From: Xylaria sp. FL1777
Taxonomy: Eukaryota; Ascomycota; Sordariomycetes; Xylariales; Xylariaceae
Direction of reading: 5' to 3'
NCBI GenBank assembly: GCA_022578965.1
Contig: MU400560.1
Coordinates: forward strand, 186,001 to 250,000
DNA: 64,000 bases
Shown: in pieces, positions 48,380-60,839 of the stretch
Layout of the letters: every line of letters begins with the position of its first letter
How positions within the stretch are numbered: the stretch's first letter is position 1
Translations under genes and position numbers: made by a program
Notes under the pieces: model-generated
The model's input: the letters and a program-made list of their open reading frames with translations, nothing else
Told to the model about the DNA's origin: nothing
Database searches by the model: none

Positions 48380-49605
48380 AATTCTGAATTCTTCTCGGGC
48401 GTTCTGTCTTTGTCTGTCTTGTCTGTCTGTCTGTCTGTCGCTGCGTGCGTGCGTGCCTTGATGGCTGGCTGGCTTCCTTCTTGGTTGTCGTGTCCTTCTG
48501 CTGGGGGCAGCTGGCCACTTAATTACCTGGAGACACCTTATTTCGTTCACGGGCTGCGGCGGATTGGCAAATGTCGTCGGTGCTCGTCGTGAGGGAGGGA
48601 GGCGGGGGCTGAGGCGCGTGGCTTGGTGCGGAAGAGGTCGTCGAGAAGAATTGGGAAAGCGGACCGTGCGATTACCTACCTACCTACCTACCTACCTATT
48701 CCCACGAGGGAACGCCAGGAAATTTGTTTCGCAGACTGGGAGATTTTGCCGACTTCGTTCTGCAGGTCGGAAGGGAGAGAAGAAGAGGAGAAGAAGAGGA
48801 GGAGAAAAGTTAAGTTGGGTGGTTGGCGAGAGACAATAATTAACAAGGGGTAATTCTTGGGTCGCGCTTCTATTTTCGTTTCCTTTTCGTTTCTTTTTTT
48901 CCGCCCTGTGCGCCCGTCGCTTCTGGGCATCCGATTCTCTAGTTTGGTTTTTCTTCTGTTATCTTTCCGCACTACCTATTCCCTCACACCCTCCCTCGTT
49001 GCCTTTTCTTTTGTGTTAGAGCATCCTCTTCTTGTACAGTATTTTGGAATATAAGGTTTTCTGGGTCTGGTGAAACATGGAGCTTATCCACCCGCCTACC
49101 CTTATGGCATCTGCCTCCTCTCTTATGTATTGGATATTGGCGTTAGGGAAAAAAGGGAGAAGGGGGGGGGAGTGTGGTTGGACAAGGGGGATTTAGGTTG
49201 TTTCTGTCTGTGTTACAACATGGACATGCATGCCCTACGGAATAAGCATTTCTTTTTCTTCCGCGGATAGCAGGCAGGGAAGAGCAGAGGTTGATAAAAA
49301 AGAAGAGATCGACTAATCACATCATACCCTACCCTAGGTATAGATCTGTAACACCATCTAGCTAGTACCTAATACTAGCGGGCCGCAATGCCAGCTTTTT
49401 TTTTCTTAATAACTTTTCAATCCATTTGGCCAAGTCCTATGTTTTAATGCCATTAACTCACGATCACTGTCCTTGATTATTTCTGTCACCGGTAGCTACT
49501 CGGCGAGTTGTCTTCGGGGATCATAGAATGTATGTAATTATCGACCTTGACAGGCAAGAATGAATACACTGGGTACATAGGTAGTATTATGGCTTAATTA
49601 ACACC
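48380..49605. other. Intergenic region, wetA 3' / carboxypeptidase 3' (convergent)
   Basis: Holds microsatellites immediately after wetA: TGTC/TCTG repeats then CGTG repeats (about 48402-48457), and (TACC)n at 48673-48698. T-rich blocks around 48870-49020 are typical 3' UTR or terminator-side sequence. Overlapping short frames (60-94 codons) have no motif. Confidence 0.5.
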
Positions 49606-51643
49606 TCACTTCTTGTCCTCCGGACGTCCCGTGTACCACGTTATATACGTCTCAGTATGCGTAGCCTTCGCCGTCCCGTTGCTCGCAAACGTAGGCGTGA
49701 CACGCGTGGTCCCGTCCGCGATGACGAGATCGCCCAAGATCCGCCGGAAGAACTCCAGCGCCGCCTTGGGCTGGTAGTACGGGATCTCGTGGCCGCTCTC
49801 GTAGATCCTCGTGAAGCTGAAGTTGCCGTACTGCCGGCTCTCGCCGAACTCCTCGCCGTCAACCATGAACGGCGCGTACCCTGTTGCCGTGAACTCTGCG
49901 CTGTGCGTATAGTTCAGCGCCAGCGAGACGGCTTCGCCGCCGAACCAGTTGCAGATGTAGTCCTGGCGTGGTTTATAGGTTAGTGGGTCGGTTGAAGACT
50001 TGGTGGGAGAGGTTGATGTGGAAAGGGAACGAAGGGGGGAAGGGAGGCGTCACTCACTGCATCACCGTAGACCATCGCCACTCGCACCCCGTATCCTACT
50101 ACGGCCTCTAGATCTTCCAATAGCTCTGGGTATACCCAATCTCCCGTGTAGTCGAATCCTGTGTATATTTGGTTACTGGATGTAGAAGTGTAGTTGATGT
50201 CGACTCCAATGGCGTTCTGGACTTTCGCGGTGTTGAGGTAATCGACCCAGGGCTCCGGCGGGATATCCGCATTGCTCTTCGCTCTTTGCCCGGGAATCAG
50301 TGAAGTCAGTTATTTCTGTTCAAAATAAGAGACTGGGGGTTTTCGAATGCTCCGAAGGCTAGAGGCCTTCTATCTAACCGAGCAAGTATTGCTATAGTTA
50401 TACATTGCAGTGACACAGAGAATGTTAAATACTCACCTGATGTCATATGGGTTTCTCCCACTTGACCTGCTAAACAATCATATTTAGTATACATCACTCG
50501 TGTAAGAATAATGAGAGCGTCATATAACTCACTAATACGGCCCCTCGACTAAGTTCCTGCATATACCTACCGCTTGCGAGCAAACAGCCAAACCATCTGG
50601 CGTCGAGCGATCTCCCTCAATGCAATATTTAATCGCATCTCTGCACCCATCAGGGAACTCCCAATTCATCTTCATGAAGTTGTAGACCGTGTCATTGACC
50701 GCCTTGATGCCGTAGGTGTTGTTTACAGCGAATTCGGGGTAGTACGGCGTCTGGATGCTCGCGGAGATGATGCCGTTGATGATCCCCAGCGTGTGCATGT
50801 TGAGCTCGACGCCCTTGGCCGATCCGTTCTTGATAAGCTCGTTCTGGTCGTAGAAGTACTTGTAGAACGCGGGCCCGTAATGGCCGCCGTATGACTCGGT
50901 CCACAGGTTGAAGCTCCGCGACTTGACTCTGCTGTCCAAGCGCGGCAGTTCTTCGAGCAGAGCTTGTAGAACCTCCCATGTACCCACAGCTGCCAGCTGA
51001 GTCGTGTCGAACCTGTATGGGTTGACATCACTGTAGCGGCCATCGGGGTGAGAGGAGTTGACGGGGAATCCGGTGTTGTCATCTACGACGCCGACGACTT
51101 TGGTCTCGTATGAGAAGCCAACGCCAATTGGTTGAGAGAGAAATAGCATATTGCTGACTTCGTTCCAAGCGTACGGGTTTAGGATTGACGTGCTCTTATT
51201 AGATGCCACGCTACATGGGCCAAGCTCTGTAAAATGACGAATAAGATGCCCGTGGTGTGCTGAGAGGCATTGGGCATCGACAATATCATACCTTCAAACA
51301 ATCCAATCATTGAATCTGACCCGGGGCCACCATTGAGCCACAGGGTAATCGGAGCCTCATTTGGGTTGTTCCTGGACTCGAAAAACCAGAAGAACATATG
51401 AGTGTTCGCGTCAAGGTCGACATAGCCCGAGTAAGAGTTGACGCCAGGCGTAGTCTCGCAGACACCGCTTTTGCCGGGCTCTTTATACCGAATCGTGACG
51501 CCTCCCGGTGACTTGATCGTCTTGACACCCGTGGGCTCGGCAGGAACTTGCCTCTTGAGAAGCTCCTCGACGTGCGGTGGGAGGAAGCTTGCAGAAGCCA
51601 AGCAAGCACCCAGCAGTAGAGCTGCTGGTGCAACGAGCTGCAT
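49606..51643 (-). CDS. Secreted serine carboxypeptidase, peptidase family S10
   Basis: Five exons: 51643-51292, 51226-50533, 50469-50437, 50283-50058 and 49962-49606 (553 residues). S10 enzymes remove C-terminal residues from peptides at acidic pH. The signal peptide is at about residues 1-19 ([20 protein letters not shown]) and a KR site at 30-31 could mark a propeptide end. Substrate-binding motifs are FFWFFESRN and [11 protein letters not shown]. The catalytic triad is Ser229 in [11 protein letters not shown] (a variant of GESYGG), Asp436 in GDADYICNW and His493 in ESGHEIPYY. An 11-codon exon ([10 protein letters not shown] region) restores the conserved YDIR segment; without it the frame stops. 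The 153-nt intron 3 is long for this genome region. No link to the cluster is apparent; the gene is probably for extracellular nutrition. Confidence 0.9.
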
Positions 51644-53117
51644 CGCGATTGATGTATTGTACGGTATCGAGAAAGCGTTTTATGAACCGAGACACGAACA
51701 CTCACTCGGGAATTGGGAGAGCAAGAGTCTCACACTCGCACGAGCAGATTAACGCGTGGGAGACGCTCGGGCGTCCTACCCGGACTTTATACCTACCTCC
51801 TACATGTTCGTATCCCGTATACCCATCTCCACTCATACGACCTCGCACATATACTATCTATATTAACTGTAGTGAGCTCCCGAGCTAAGCTTCCATGTCG
51901 TTTCTTTGGCCTGCCCGATACGGCTAAGAGCCCACAGGTCGCCCTCTTATCAATGACGTGCAGTCACTTCCGCAACGAACGGCATTGGTGATAGCCGGGG
52001 TTGGCCCGGGATTACCGTCCCGCGGTGAAATGCTGCGGGTCGTGTCGAGGGTGCGCGGGTGGCCAATGGGAGAGTGAGAGGAAGTGGTCTACCGTCGACG
52101 ACGACATGGAGCTGCCTACCTATAGCCTATCGTGCGGGATGAAGAACAGCGCTAAGATTCGGGATGAGAATATTGAAGAGTGATAATGAATTGGCTTGCT
52201 ACACAGAGACACCCACACCTAGCTCGAGTATACACACACTCCGGTAATGAATTTCATTCGTTCTCTCTTGAACTTGACTCACTGCTTTCCATGTACGAAT
52301 GCCTATCTCCATGCGCAAGGGTGAGAGAAGTCGATGCTATCTGGATAGACCAGGTATCCTGGGCATACTGCCCGATTCAGTAGCTGTTATCGGCTACGAA
52401 TCAACTCCATCTAATGAACCCGCCTTCGTGCAGTGCCGATGAGGAGTACGGTACACTAATAAACGCCGACATAGCTAGTTATGCGTGGGTGGTGAATATA
52501 GCACGACTCGTGAGGCATTTCCATCCTTGTCAATTGTTGTGCGACGACTCAATCAATCACAGACGGCCTGTCTATAGCTGAGAATGGCATGTTCCCCGAG
52601 TCCTACCCAAGAGTCAGGCTTGCGCGAGGTTGGGATTTGCTTTGTAGTATAGAGTAAAAAACCCACTTAGTTTATATACATCATCTTCCAGCACTCGTAT
52701 TTCCGAGTCAATTCGTAGCGTATCGCAAAGCGTTGCGTCGTGAAGATTTTTGACAGTGGTATTTATTCAATTAGAACTGATTTCGTGTGCAATTCTCGAA
52801 ATCAATGTTCGTCGTAACTCCATAACATGGCAAGAATTCGTCCCAAGTAGAGTCCAGCACCAAGCTGTCACTCGTTCATTCGCGCATCACCACCAGGTGC
52901 ATCACCACCAGGTAAGACGGCATAGCGTGTGCGATTCAGCCAAACTCGGTCTTAAACGAATATCCCTGTAGACACAAGCAAGAGGCTAGATATGTCAGGT
53001 TAGTATGCGTATACAACGACAATGGAAAATATATACATATGAAGCTTCCAGCTTCTCAGCCAGATAGATAACCACCTCTTCCACTCTCTCCCAATATCCA
53101 AATTCCCCTCCCCCCCC
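51644..53117. other. Intergenic region
   Basis: Carboxypeptidase promoter on the left and the 3' side of the SDR on the right. A short direct repeat, CATCACCACCAGGT, lies at 52885-52898 and 52900-52913. No supported gene. Confidence 0.45.
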
Positions 53118-53607
53118 CTACTCCCTCTTCGCCGCCTCATCCTGCGCCCTCTTCTCAGCCCTCATAGCATCATTAATGATACGATCGAGCATCCACACGG
53201 GCATCACGGCAAGGACAGCCTGCAGCGCCGCATGCGGCCAATACGGCACGACGCACTTGCGCCCGCAGCCGGTGCGCGCAAGGACCGCCCTAGCCATGGT
53301 GCGCGCGTCGGGCCGGAGCAGCGACGGCGGGTCCTGCGTGTGCGAGACGCCCGTGACGGCGCCGACGCGATGCGACACGATCTCGAGGCCGCCGGCGCCA
53401 TCACTACCATCGAGCGCCGCTTCCCTCGCGAGCGCCTTGTGCAGCGTGTGCAGCGCCGCCTTGCCTGCTGAGTAGAACGACACGAGCGGGAACCCGTCGT
53501 CCGTCACGGAGCCGATGTTGATGATGAGGGCGGGTTTTTTTCTAGGGCGTGCGTCCCCTGCGTCCACTGCGCTGGGAGAAGTCCCGTCCGTCGACATCTT
53601 GTGCTGT

Positions 53608-53684
<77 letters not shown>

Positions 53685-54227
53685 GCCTCGTAACACCGGC
53701 AGCAAGGCGGCTGTGAGGAGCGTCGGGAACGCGGCGTTGAGATGCAGCGAGTCGAGGATCGCGTCTTCCCCGTACGTCTCGAGCGCGCCGAAGGCGGGCT
53801 GAGGCCCCGAGCCCGCGCAGTTGACCAGGACTGTGAGATGCAGGCTTGCGAGCTCGTCTCTGATGCGCGAGAAACCCACGGCCTCGGGGCGATGGCATTG
53901 CGATGCGTCTGCTACTATCACGCGGACCTTGGTGTTCGGGTGCGCGGCTTCCAGCTCGCGCCGTACTGTCGCCAGCTTGCTGGGGTTTCGGCCGTGCAGC
54001 ACGATGTTGAATCCGTGGCCCGCGAGTTCAAAGGCTAAATTCTTCCCAATCCCGCTGCTCGAGCCTGTGATAAGTGCCCAGGCGCGCTGGCCTGTAGCGT
54101 CTGTGTATAGGTAGCGGTGAAGACCTGACGGGCGCAGGTATAGCCATGTTGTGTCGAGGAGCTTGTAAGAGATGTATAACATGAGACTTGCGCCCAAGGT
54201 CGAGGTGAAGGTGTTGAAGGCACCCAT
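53118..54227 (-). CDS. Membrane-anchored short-chain dehydrogenase with a 27-Gln insertion
   Basis: Single exon, 369 residues. An N-terminal hydrophobic stretch (LGASLMLYISYKLL, about 11-24) likely anchors it in a membrane, as in 17-beta-HSD12/3-ketoacyl-CoA reductase-type SDRs. The cofactor motif is ALITGSSSGIGKNLAFEL, with LVNCAGSG for the NNAG position and the catalytic pair in VSFYSAGKAALH (YxxxK). INIGSVTDDGFP supplies the active-site Ser region. A run of 27 Gln followed by HKMSTDGTSPSAVDAGDARP is inserted just after the PVLRG segment, between the NAG region and the catalytic Ser. The core motifs are intact, so the fold is probably tolerated, with the insertion looping out. The substrate (fatty acyl, steroid or other) cannot be told. 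The C-terminus is charged (AMRAEKRAQDEAAKRE). Confidence 0.82.
53604..53684 (-). repeat. Poly-Gln-coding CAG/CAA microsatellite
   Basis: 81 bp of mostly alternating CAG and CAA codons on the minus strand (hexameric CAGCAA unit), encoding 27 glutamines. The alternation of synonymous codons shows the repeat unit is six bases. Confidence 0.95.
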
Positions 54228-55563
54228 GATATCACTCAGGGTGTCGGAGTTAAATATGACTTCTGAATCTCAGAGCATCGCCAGTAGTCGAGTATATTTG
54301 AAGCAAGCGACTTCGTAGAATCATCTGTCAAGCTAGATCTCTCATCAATCATAAACCCGTGCATGTATTCATCCTCGCACAACCCGGATACCTCGTGCGT
54401 CGCAGCGGATAATAACGAGGTAAGAAAGATGTTGAGAAGCGAGGACATCAAACCGGCCCTTTTGGCTTCTTGAGCATCCCCAACCCGCCATCACCCTGAG
54501 GTCAAACAAAGTACACCAAAGCAACGTTACCCAGTTCCAGTTTGAGAGAGAGGGCTGAACGTGGCCCGGTGCAGTTTGTGTCTGATGTCAGTCGTGGCCA
54601 CAAGCGGCGACACTAGCTCTCGGGTCGAGAGCTTGCCGGCGCGCCAAGCCCAGTTCGGGAGTCCTTTTTCTCTCGCCCTTTGCTTCTGACTCCCGGGAAT
54701 GAAACATTGCTCCCCAATTAGGAAACGAAACATTGCCGGCTAGCTTCAACTTTTCATGTCGACTGAGAAAGCCTTAGCTTATACCGGCTACTTACACTTG
54801 CATCTATCAAATGCTCTAACTCTCTTCAGGGAAAGTAATTGGTAGATTACCGTAGCTCGCATGTCGATCAACTCAGCTCTGTCAGTAGTCTTCCAGAAGG
54901 CCCGTCACATGTGGGGATATATGCTCATCGCCGGGACCGGAATACGTTCTAGATATGAGTAGTGCCCCGAGATTCCCGGTACCCTTCATCTACATGGGCA
55001 TCGAGCCTTCCATCAATGTTCAGGCGTAGACGAGCTAGGCAGAGAAGTTCCCTCTAGGCGAACACCTAGAGAGAGACCAAAGCAATTACAGCACTGATAG
55101 ATTTGCAGCAAACGTCCCAAGTGGTGATAGCAGTTGCGCTAGATTTGCACACGACTATGGTAACACTAAAATACCAGTTCCTGTAATCTCGGGAGGCTTC
55201 TTATCCGTACGCAGGTCTTCGGCCACATCGCCAAGGGGATTGAGTAACCTGGCCGCTTATCTGTGCCACCGAAATTTTCCTTACATGACGATGAAGATGC
55301 TAGTACAACCAAATGGGCATTGGAGCAATCGTAACTGTGAAGTCGAAAGAGGGGTATCATTTGCACTCCCCTCCTGTACATTGGTTCCGTGTAACCCAGC
55401 TCTCATCAAAACAACAACTCACACAAATGAAAATAAGTCCAGGACGCCAGCCATCAATCTGACAGACAAAGGGAAGAATGCTATAATCGTTAGTCGTAAG
55501 TGTTCATTTCAAATCGTAAATTTTTAATCTCCTTTTTTTTAACATCATCGTAGCCCCATCAGT
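54228..55563. other. Intergenic region
   Basis: No gene supported. Short overlapping frames (54236-54451, 54527-54733, 55166-55381 on the minus strand; 55240-55527 on the plus strand) have no motif. A T run (55535-55542) precedes the downstream gene's 3' end. Confidence 0.4.
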
Positions 55564-57906
55564 TCATCCCCGACTAAATAAAATTGGTACGTCCATACTT
55601 CTGTGATCTGTTATGGTCGTAGAAGTGGCACTATTGTAGGTATGCCCATTATTCTTCCCAAATAAGCCCTCTCTGAAGCGGGAGCTGTTGAGGAACGCTG
55701 GCGCACCAAAACTTTCCTTCCTGGGGCTCAACCTGCCGCCGGGGCCGGCGCCATAGTTGCTGGCGCTGAACTCCTTGCCGAGGCGTGTCAATACGAGCTC
55801 CTTCGCACGTCGCAGCGCGCTCGTCTGCATTTCCGCATCCTCAGCGAATAGTCGATGTTTCTCCTCCACCTCGAGATCGCGCTGGACGGCCGTGATCTCG
55901 GAACATAATTCGGCAGTGGGATCATATACCTTGGGCTGCAGTAACGTAGGCATGTTGGGCGACGTGTCCATAATAGGTGATGAGATTTTCATTTCGGGTG
56001 TGGTCGGAGTCCGAGGTCGCATATAGTCATCTCCAGAGTCGGCGTCATCGCTTGGCGAGTGCGTGAGGTCTGGCTCAGATCCGGTCCTAGAATGCGAGAG
56101 AGGTGTGACTTCGCCAAAGAGGCGCCGCGAGTCAGTGGAGTATACACTATCCACCTCGCCGAACAGACCGCCGTATGGAGGCTGTTGTGGTGTGGTTAAT
56201 TGAGGAGGCTCACGAGAATGGCTAGCCGATTTGTTTGAATGTTGTCGTTTGAGAGCGGCGGGTTGGATCAGTGCGGGGTGCATCAATATCGAGGGTTCAT
56301 CCACGCAATCCTTCGACCGTTTCAGCCATGGGAAATAAAGACGGCGCACCTCGTGGGGTTCCTCTAGAGAACCATGGGACGCCTGGCGATGGCGTCTTCC
56401 TCGGTGATGATGTCTCTCCTCTCCCTTATCATCACGACGCTCGTGGTGTCCACGCTCGTGACCAGGCTTGCGCTTACGCCGCCGCTTGGTGACTGTCCGC
56501 TTCTTAATCTTGTTAGTGGCTGACAGACTTGCTTGGCGCGCGGCCTCCACATCGGAGGCAAGTTCGATCTCAAACCCTTCAGGATGCTCCTCGTAATCAC
56601 CCTCATCTTCTTCTCCATTGAAATCAATATTATACAATTGCCGCGCGGCGGCCGCAACGGCCGGTGAAGGCTCCGGCTCAAATACATCTTGCGGTCTGTT
56701 AGAGTTAAGGCAGGTGATTTCAGTAACGGTAGCCACTGAGTGACGGGTCCAATAACCACTATGCGAATTGGTACTCATTAATGGCGCAAGCGCCTCATCC
56801 CAACCCCCGTCACCGATAAGTACAGAGTTCTCAAAATCGAATTCGCGCACACAGTGTTGGTGCGACGTGACTATATCGGCCACTTGAGCCGCATTCATTG
56901 TCGCGTTCCGTACCGCTAGGTAGCGCAACTTACGGAAAACTACTGGTTTTCTTGGCGGTGCTGGCGGTAGGGGCGACATGGGTGAGGTGACCTCACGGAA
57001 GAGTTTTAGTGAGTTTCGTGGCGGCGCGAACAGAGGATCGGCCGCAAGTGCAATTGGGCAGGGGCCTTTACGGCCGTGCCAGGTGAAGGCTAGCTTTTCT
57101 AGGCTGGTGGAATAATTGTATAAAAAGTCTTGGATAATCTTCAGATTGTCAAGACCCGGGGACGGGCCATAAAAGTCCCACGAGTCTACGTTGATGTGCA
57201 TCTTGCGGATCTGCTTCCATCGTCGACCTGCGGATGGCGTGCAGCCGAAGCCTTGTACGGGGCGCAAATACAGGAATGCAGAGGGGTGCACAGATAGAGA
57301 CAGCTTATTGAGCTTCTTCATAGGCGCCCGCTCGAGGGCTACGCGAAGACTAATGAGGGCATAGTCTACAATGTCTCGTCGGTAGCGTTCTTGGGGATCT
57401 TGGCCCGGGGTTTTAATGGTGAGATGCCTGATATTGATCAGGTGTTTCATCGCATTGATAAACGAAGGCACATTTGATGCCGCGTGAAATAGGGGCGGAT
57501 ATTGCGAGGTCAAGATCTCACCCAGACCCTCATTGGCAAACTTGGGTCTCTCTAACACGGATCCCATCGAGGTGTGGGGCGTGTATAGGAAACTGATCTC
57601 ACGGGCACTCTCGGGGTGGATGAGGGGCGGTAAGAAGGTAGCATTTGAGTGTGGAAAATAAAAAGTTAAATGCTCGATATAATGACCTATTCTAGAAAGG
57701 GCCTGGACCTTGGTCTGTCGAGTGAAGCTGCTGGGCGTGAAGGTCAGGTGGGTTCGTAGGAATAGTCGTTTAGTGACCAGGTTGCAGCATGCCGAGTTGG
57801 CGAGCCGTACATTGCCAATGTCTTCATTAGATAGTGCCTCGAATAGGGTCTCGCGGATTCGACTGTCCTGCCAGAGGCCATAGAATAACTGCGGTCCTGT
57901 TGCCAT
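55564..57906 (-). CDS. Hypothetical protein, F-box-like N-terminal region and disordered C-terminal half
   Basis: Single exon, 780 residues. The N-terminus (IRETLFEALSNEDIGNVRLA) is reminiscent of an F-box, followed by NSACCNLVTKRLF. Residues up to about 380 look folded, with leucine-spaced segments such as LINIRHLTIKTPG and MKKLNKLSLSVHPSAFLYLR, as in F-box/LRR proteins. From about 430 onward the chain is low complexity: an acidic stretch (EEDEGDYEEHPEGFEIE), a very basic Lys/Arg/His block (KKRTVTKRRRKRKPG and a HHRGRRHR-type run), then Ser/Pro-rich sequence and a C-terminal helix (EEKHRLFAEDAEMQ). The basic block could be a nuclear signal. No named family is assigned. Confidence 0.7.
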   Translation of the reverse strand: MATGPQLFYGLWQDSRIRETLFEALSNEDIGNVRLANSACCNLVTKRLFLRTHLTFTPSSFTRQTKVQALSRIGHYIEHLTFYFPHSNATFLPPLIHPESAREISFLYTPHTSMGSVLERPKFANEGLGEILTSQYPPLFHAASNVPSFINAMKHLINIRHLTIKTPGQDPQERYRRDIVDYALISLRVALERAPMKKLNKLSLSVHPSAFLYLRPVQGFGCTPSAGRRWKQIRKMHINVDSWDFYGPSPGLDNLKIIQDFLYNYSTSLEKLAFTWHGRKGPCPIALAADPLFAPPRNSLKLFREVTSPMSPLPPAPPRKPVVFRKLRYLAVRNATMNAAQVADIVTSHQHCVREFDFENSVLIGDGGWDEALAPLMSTNSHSGYWTRHSVATVTEITCLNSNRPQDVFEPEPSPAVAAAARQLYNIDFNGEEDEGDYEEHPEGFEIELASDVEAARQASLSATNKIKKRTVTKRRRKRKPGHERGHHERRDDKGEERHHHRGRRHRQASHGSLEEPHEVRRLYFPWLKRSKDCVDEPSILMHPALIQPAALKRQHSNKSASHSREPPQLTTPQQPPYGGLFGEVDSVYSTDSRRLFGEVTPLSHSRTGSEPDLTHSPSDDADSGDDYMRPRTPTTPEMKISSPIMDTSPNMPTLLQPKVYDPTAELCSEITAVQRDLEVEEKHRLFAEDAEMQTSALRRAKELVLTRLGKEFSASNYGAGPGGRLSPRKESFGAPAFLNSSRFREGLFGKNNGHTYNSATSTTITDHRSMDVPILFSRG

Positions 57907-59149
57907 AGCTGTCGCATGTCGTTGTGATATATGAATATTGGGGGCGTGATATGAGTGGTGAGACCGGATATGCGTTTATCGCAGCAGTGGCAGCGTTGCA
58001 GATCAATATTGATTCTGTCGGTAGCGGGAGATGCAGGGCAGTTACAGAGAGGGCCGCGCAGAAAGGGGATATAAATAAATAAATAAACAACCCAAAGAAG
58101 CTACGATGCAGGGAGGCGGGCGCTTAGGTGAGGCTATTCGCAGTTCATGCCATGCTCATGCCCTGTGATGGATTCGAGCCCGGGGCCTGTAGCGATGGGG
58201 GAGGCAGGACAAACGTGTCAGGGCAATAGTACGATGGATTGCTGGAGTGAATCACCGACTAACTAGGCGATGAGCTGTCAACCCCGGATTGACTCAACGT
58301 TCAAGGCCTGATATTTTCGAAGGAAAGAGGAAACGGTCGCTGCCCGACGGGCCTGTCCACGGCCGAGGACCATGTTATACCCATTCACAATCACTCTCCC
58401 AGCCAGCGCCCCCTCCCTTGCGCAGAGCCCAGCACGCTCAATTGCTGCTGGTCCTCAGAAAAGTCGCACAAGTCGAAGATGGTTGGCGAATGAGTCATTC
58501 TCGTGACTGGCCACAGCACTACCTGCAAGTCGCCATGCAAGTGTATAGGACAGAGAAGCGCAGAGAAGCGCTAGTTGGCAGACGCGACGGGCGAGAAGTG
58601 ACCGTGATATGCGCGATGAGTGGCCAGGTCAGGGCCGCTTGCATGCTGGGCATGCAGTCGGGTTGCGCCCCGTCTCACTGCGGCCGAGTTCTCAGCCAGT
58701 CAGGACGGCGCAATGGCGGCGGAGAGAGACGAGGAGAGGGAGCGAGAGGAGGGATGGAGGGGATGGAGCAGGGATGGAGCAGGCAAGGGAGGCTTGCAGC
58801 GCAGAGTTGGACCGAAAGCACTGCGCGAGCGGGGCACCAATGGGGTGGCGGGCGGGGGCGCTGGCCGGGGTGCTGACCGGGGCACCGAGGCCCCGCTGTG
58901 GCCGCGGCCAATGGCAGCCGCAGCGCTGAAGATCAGTGGCTGGCATCCACTGGGAGATGTGCCGACCGCTGCAGCTCCCGCACGCGACATTGACACGAAA
59001 CACGCGCGACAATGCCGCCAGATCCCAGTTCCTCCGCTGCTCCATATAAGACTGCCACGTTCCCCCAGTCTACGCTCTGGCCTCGACACTAAGCGCTGTC
59101 CCCGTGCCTTAGCAGAGCAGAGCGAGGTGGAACTTGGCCGTCGAACTCG

Positions 59150-59204
59150 CGACTTACAGGCGTCTTACAGGCATCGTACAGGCACCTTACAGCGACTTAC
59201 AAAG
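59150..59204. repeat. Short tandem repeat, about 11-bp period
   Basis: Five imperfect copies of a CGACTTACAGG-like unit in a row; the TTACAG or GTACAG core recurs every 10-11 bp. Confidence 0.7.
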
Positions 59205-60721
59205 GACTCGTCCCCCCAAATGGCGCCCGACGAGCTCGCTACGAGGCCCTCCCCCCAAAGACGGGCAGGACGCCGGACTTAAAAGAGGCACTGAACACCT
59301 GAGCACTGCTACGCTAAAACGGGGGAGAGACATGTTGGGGAGGAACGCGGGTCATGGGACGAACTCATCACCAGTTGCGCCAACGAAGCCAGAAGCGTCC
59401 AGGAACCGAGACCGGTTGTAGTCAGCGAACGGGTGCATTCTCTCCAGTCCCTCTCCATTGTCTCCCTTGGTCCTTTGGTGATCCACACACCTGGGCAGGC
59501 ATACCGCGTGGGATCTTGCCGGCCGATCGAATTCCGCGACTCCGCCCATGAGCCCAACGTTCTGTCGGGTTCCCCCTCCTTCGCTTACCTATTATTACCC
59601 TTCCCACCCAGGATCCGTCCATCGTTCCTCCTTGCTTCTGATCTGGCTCTAGCGTGTCTCTCATCGGGTCCATTGCCAAAAGTGAAGCGGCTGACGTCGA
59701 ATTGGTCTTGTACTATACCTCGTCGTCTCTTATCACATTCTGTGATGAGCCCGTAGTTACCCTTGTCCATCCACTAAATTATTAGCAAACACGTCGGAGG
59801 AAACGAAGGTGGTTTCCTTGCAGAGTGAGTGACGCCAGCTGCGTCGACGGTGTTGAGCTGTCGCCCGTATCCCTTGACGGCTGCTTTAGACTGTATACAC
59901 CACTTCCCTTCGTTACACGTTGCTTCGGCTCTTTGATGTCTTCATAGTATACCAGGTTGGCCACTCCGTAAAGACAGATGTGTTGTTCCTGCTCTGGGCG
60001 ACAGGCCATCATGATGCTGAGTCTATGAGGGTTGGAAACATTTCTTGTGTGCCACATTCACCATATTACCATGGATACTCTCTATTATTGGGTTGGCAAG
60101 AGATTGTGATATGCTTCCAGTCAGGTAGGTTAATGGCCTATTAAGCCAGTAGCACCAATTTGCGTTGACTTGGAAGTGAAGTGAAGCGACTCCTCGCGTT
60201 CACTCAACAAAACTAGTTTGAAAGCAAACTTGTCCAAAGCTGTACGATGCTAGACATCCAGTACGCGTACAGTGAAAAAAGGGCGAACGTGTTCTGCAAG
60301 ATCATATTGCACAACAGCAGGCCCGTACTCTCCGGATGGCATGTTTCCTTCGTGTGATAGCCAACCAGGCCAACGTCCAGCCCACCACTTTTGTCCCTCT
60401 CATCAAATGTCTTGGCAAAAGCAACATCTCCACGTAAGGGCTTAGGATCCGCGAACGCCGGAGGGATACGTATGTAGCGCACACTTTTCGCGACACACTC
60501 CCACGCAAGCGCGAATTCATCGCGACCGTGCTCCTCTACGAGAAATCCAAAAATTTTCCTGATCAGGGCGCTCGCTATGGGACTCCGTCTGATTCCCACA
60601 GTGGCTTTGCCAACTGGCAGGACTCGACCTCGTCGCAACACAGACTCGCGACAAGGCCAGCGGCAGCTATGGTCTAGCTTGGCATGGTGACTGACGGCCC
60701 CGGCCGAAGATGCAGCGTGAA

Positions 60722-60839
60722 AGCAGTCTTAAGAGCGTGCAGCATCCAAAGCCAGAAAGCTCCACATTGCTGCGCAGACGATATGCAGCGGTCGCAGGAC
60801 CGTTGTTCTCGTCCCGGGGCAGATACTCTTAAGACTGCT
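60722..60839. repeat. 118-bp segment bounded by perfect 14-bp inverted repeats
   Basis: AGCAGTCTTAAGAG at 60722-60735 and its exact complement CTCTTAAGACTGCT at 60826-60839. The flanks are GTGAA on the left and GAATT on the right, giving at most a 3-bp GAA duplication. The size and ends would fit a miniature inverted-repeat element, but nothing identifies a family. Confidence 0.55.

Noticed and set aside
58140..58200. Sequence resembling a tRNA B box (GATTCGAGCCC)
   Set aside because: No A box at the right spacing and no acceptor-stem pairing.
58289..59282. Overlapping 195-220-codon frames
   Set aside because: Several phases and both strands are open together in GC-rich DNA; no motif, no good start and no splice-linked extension.
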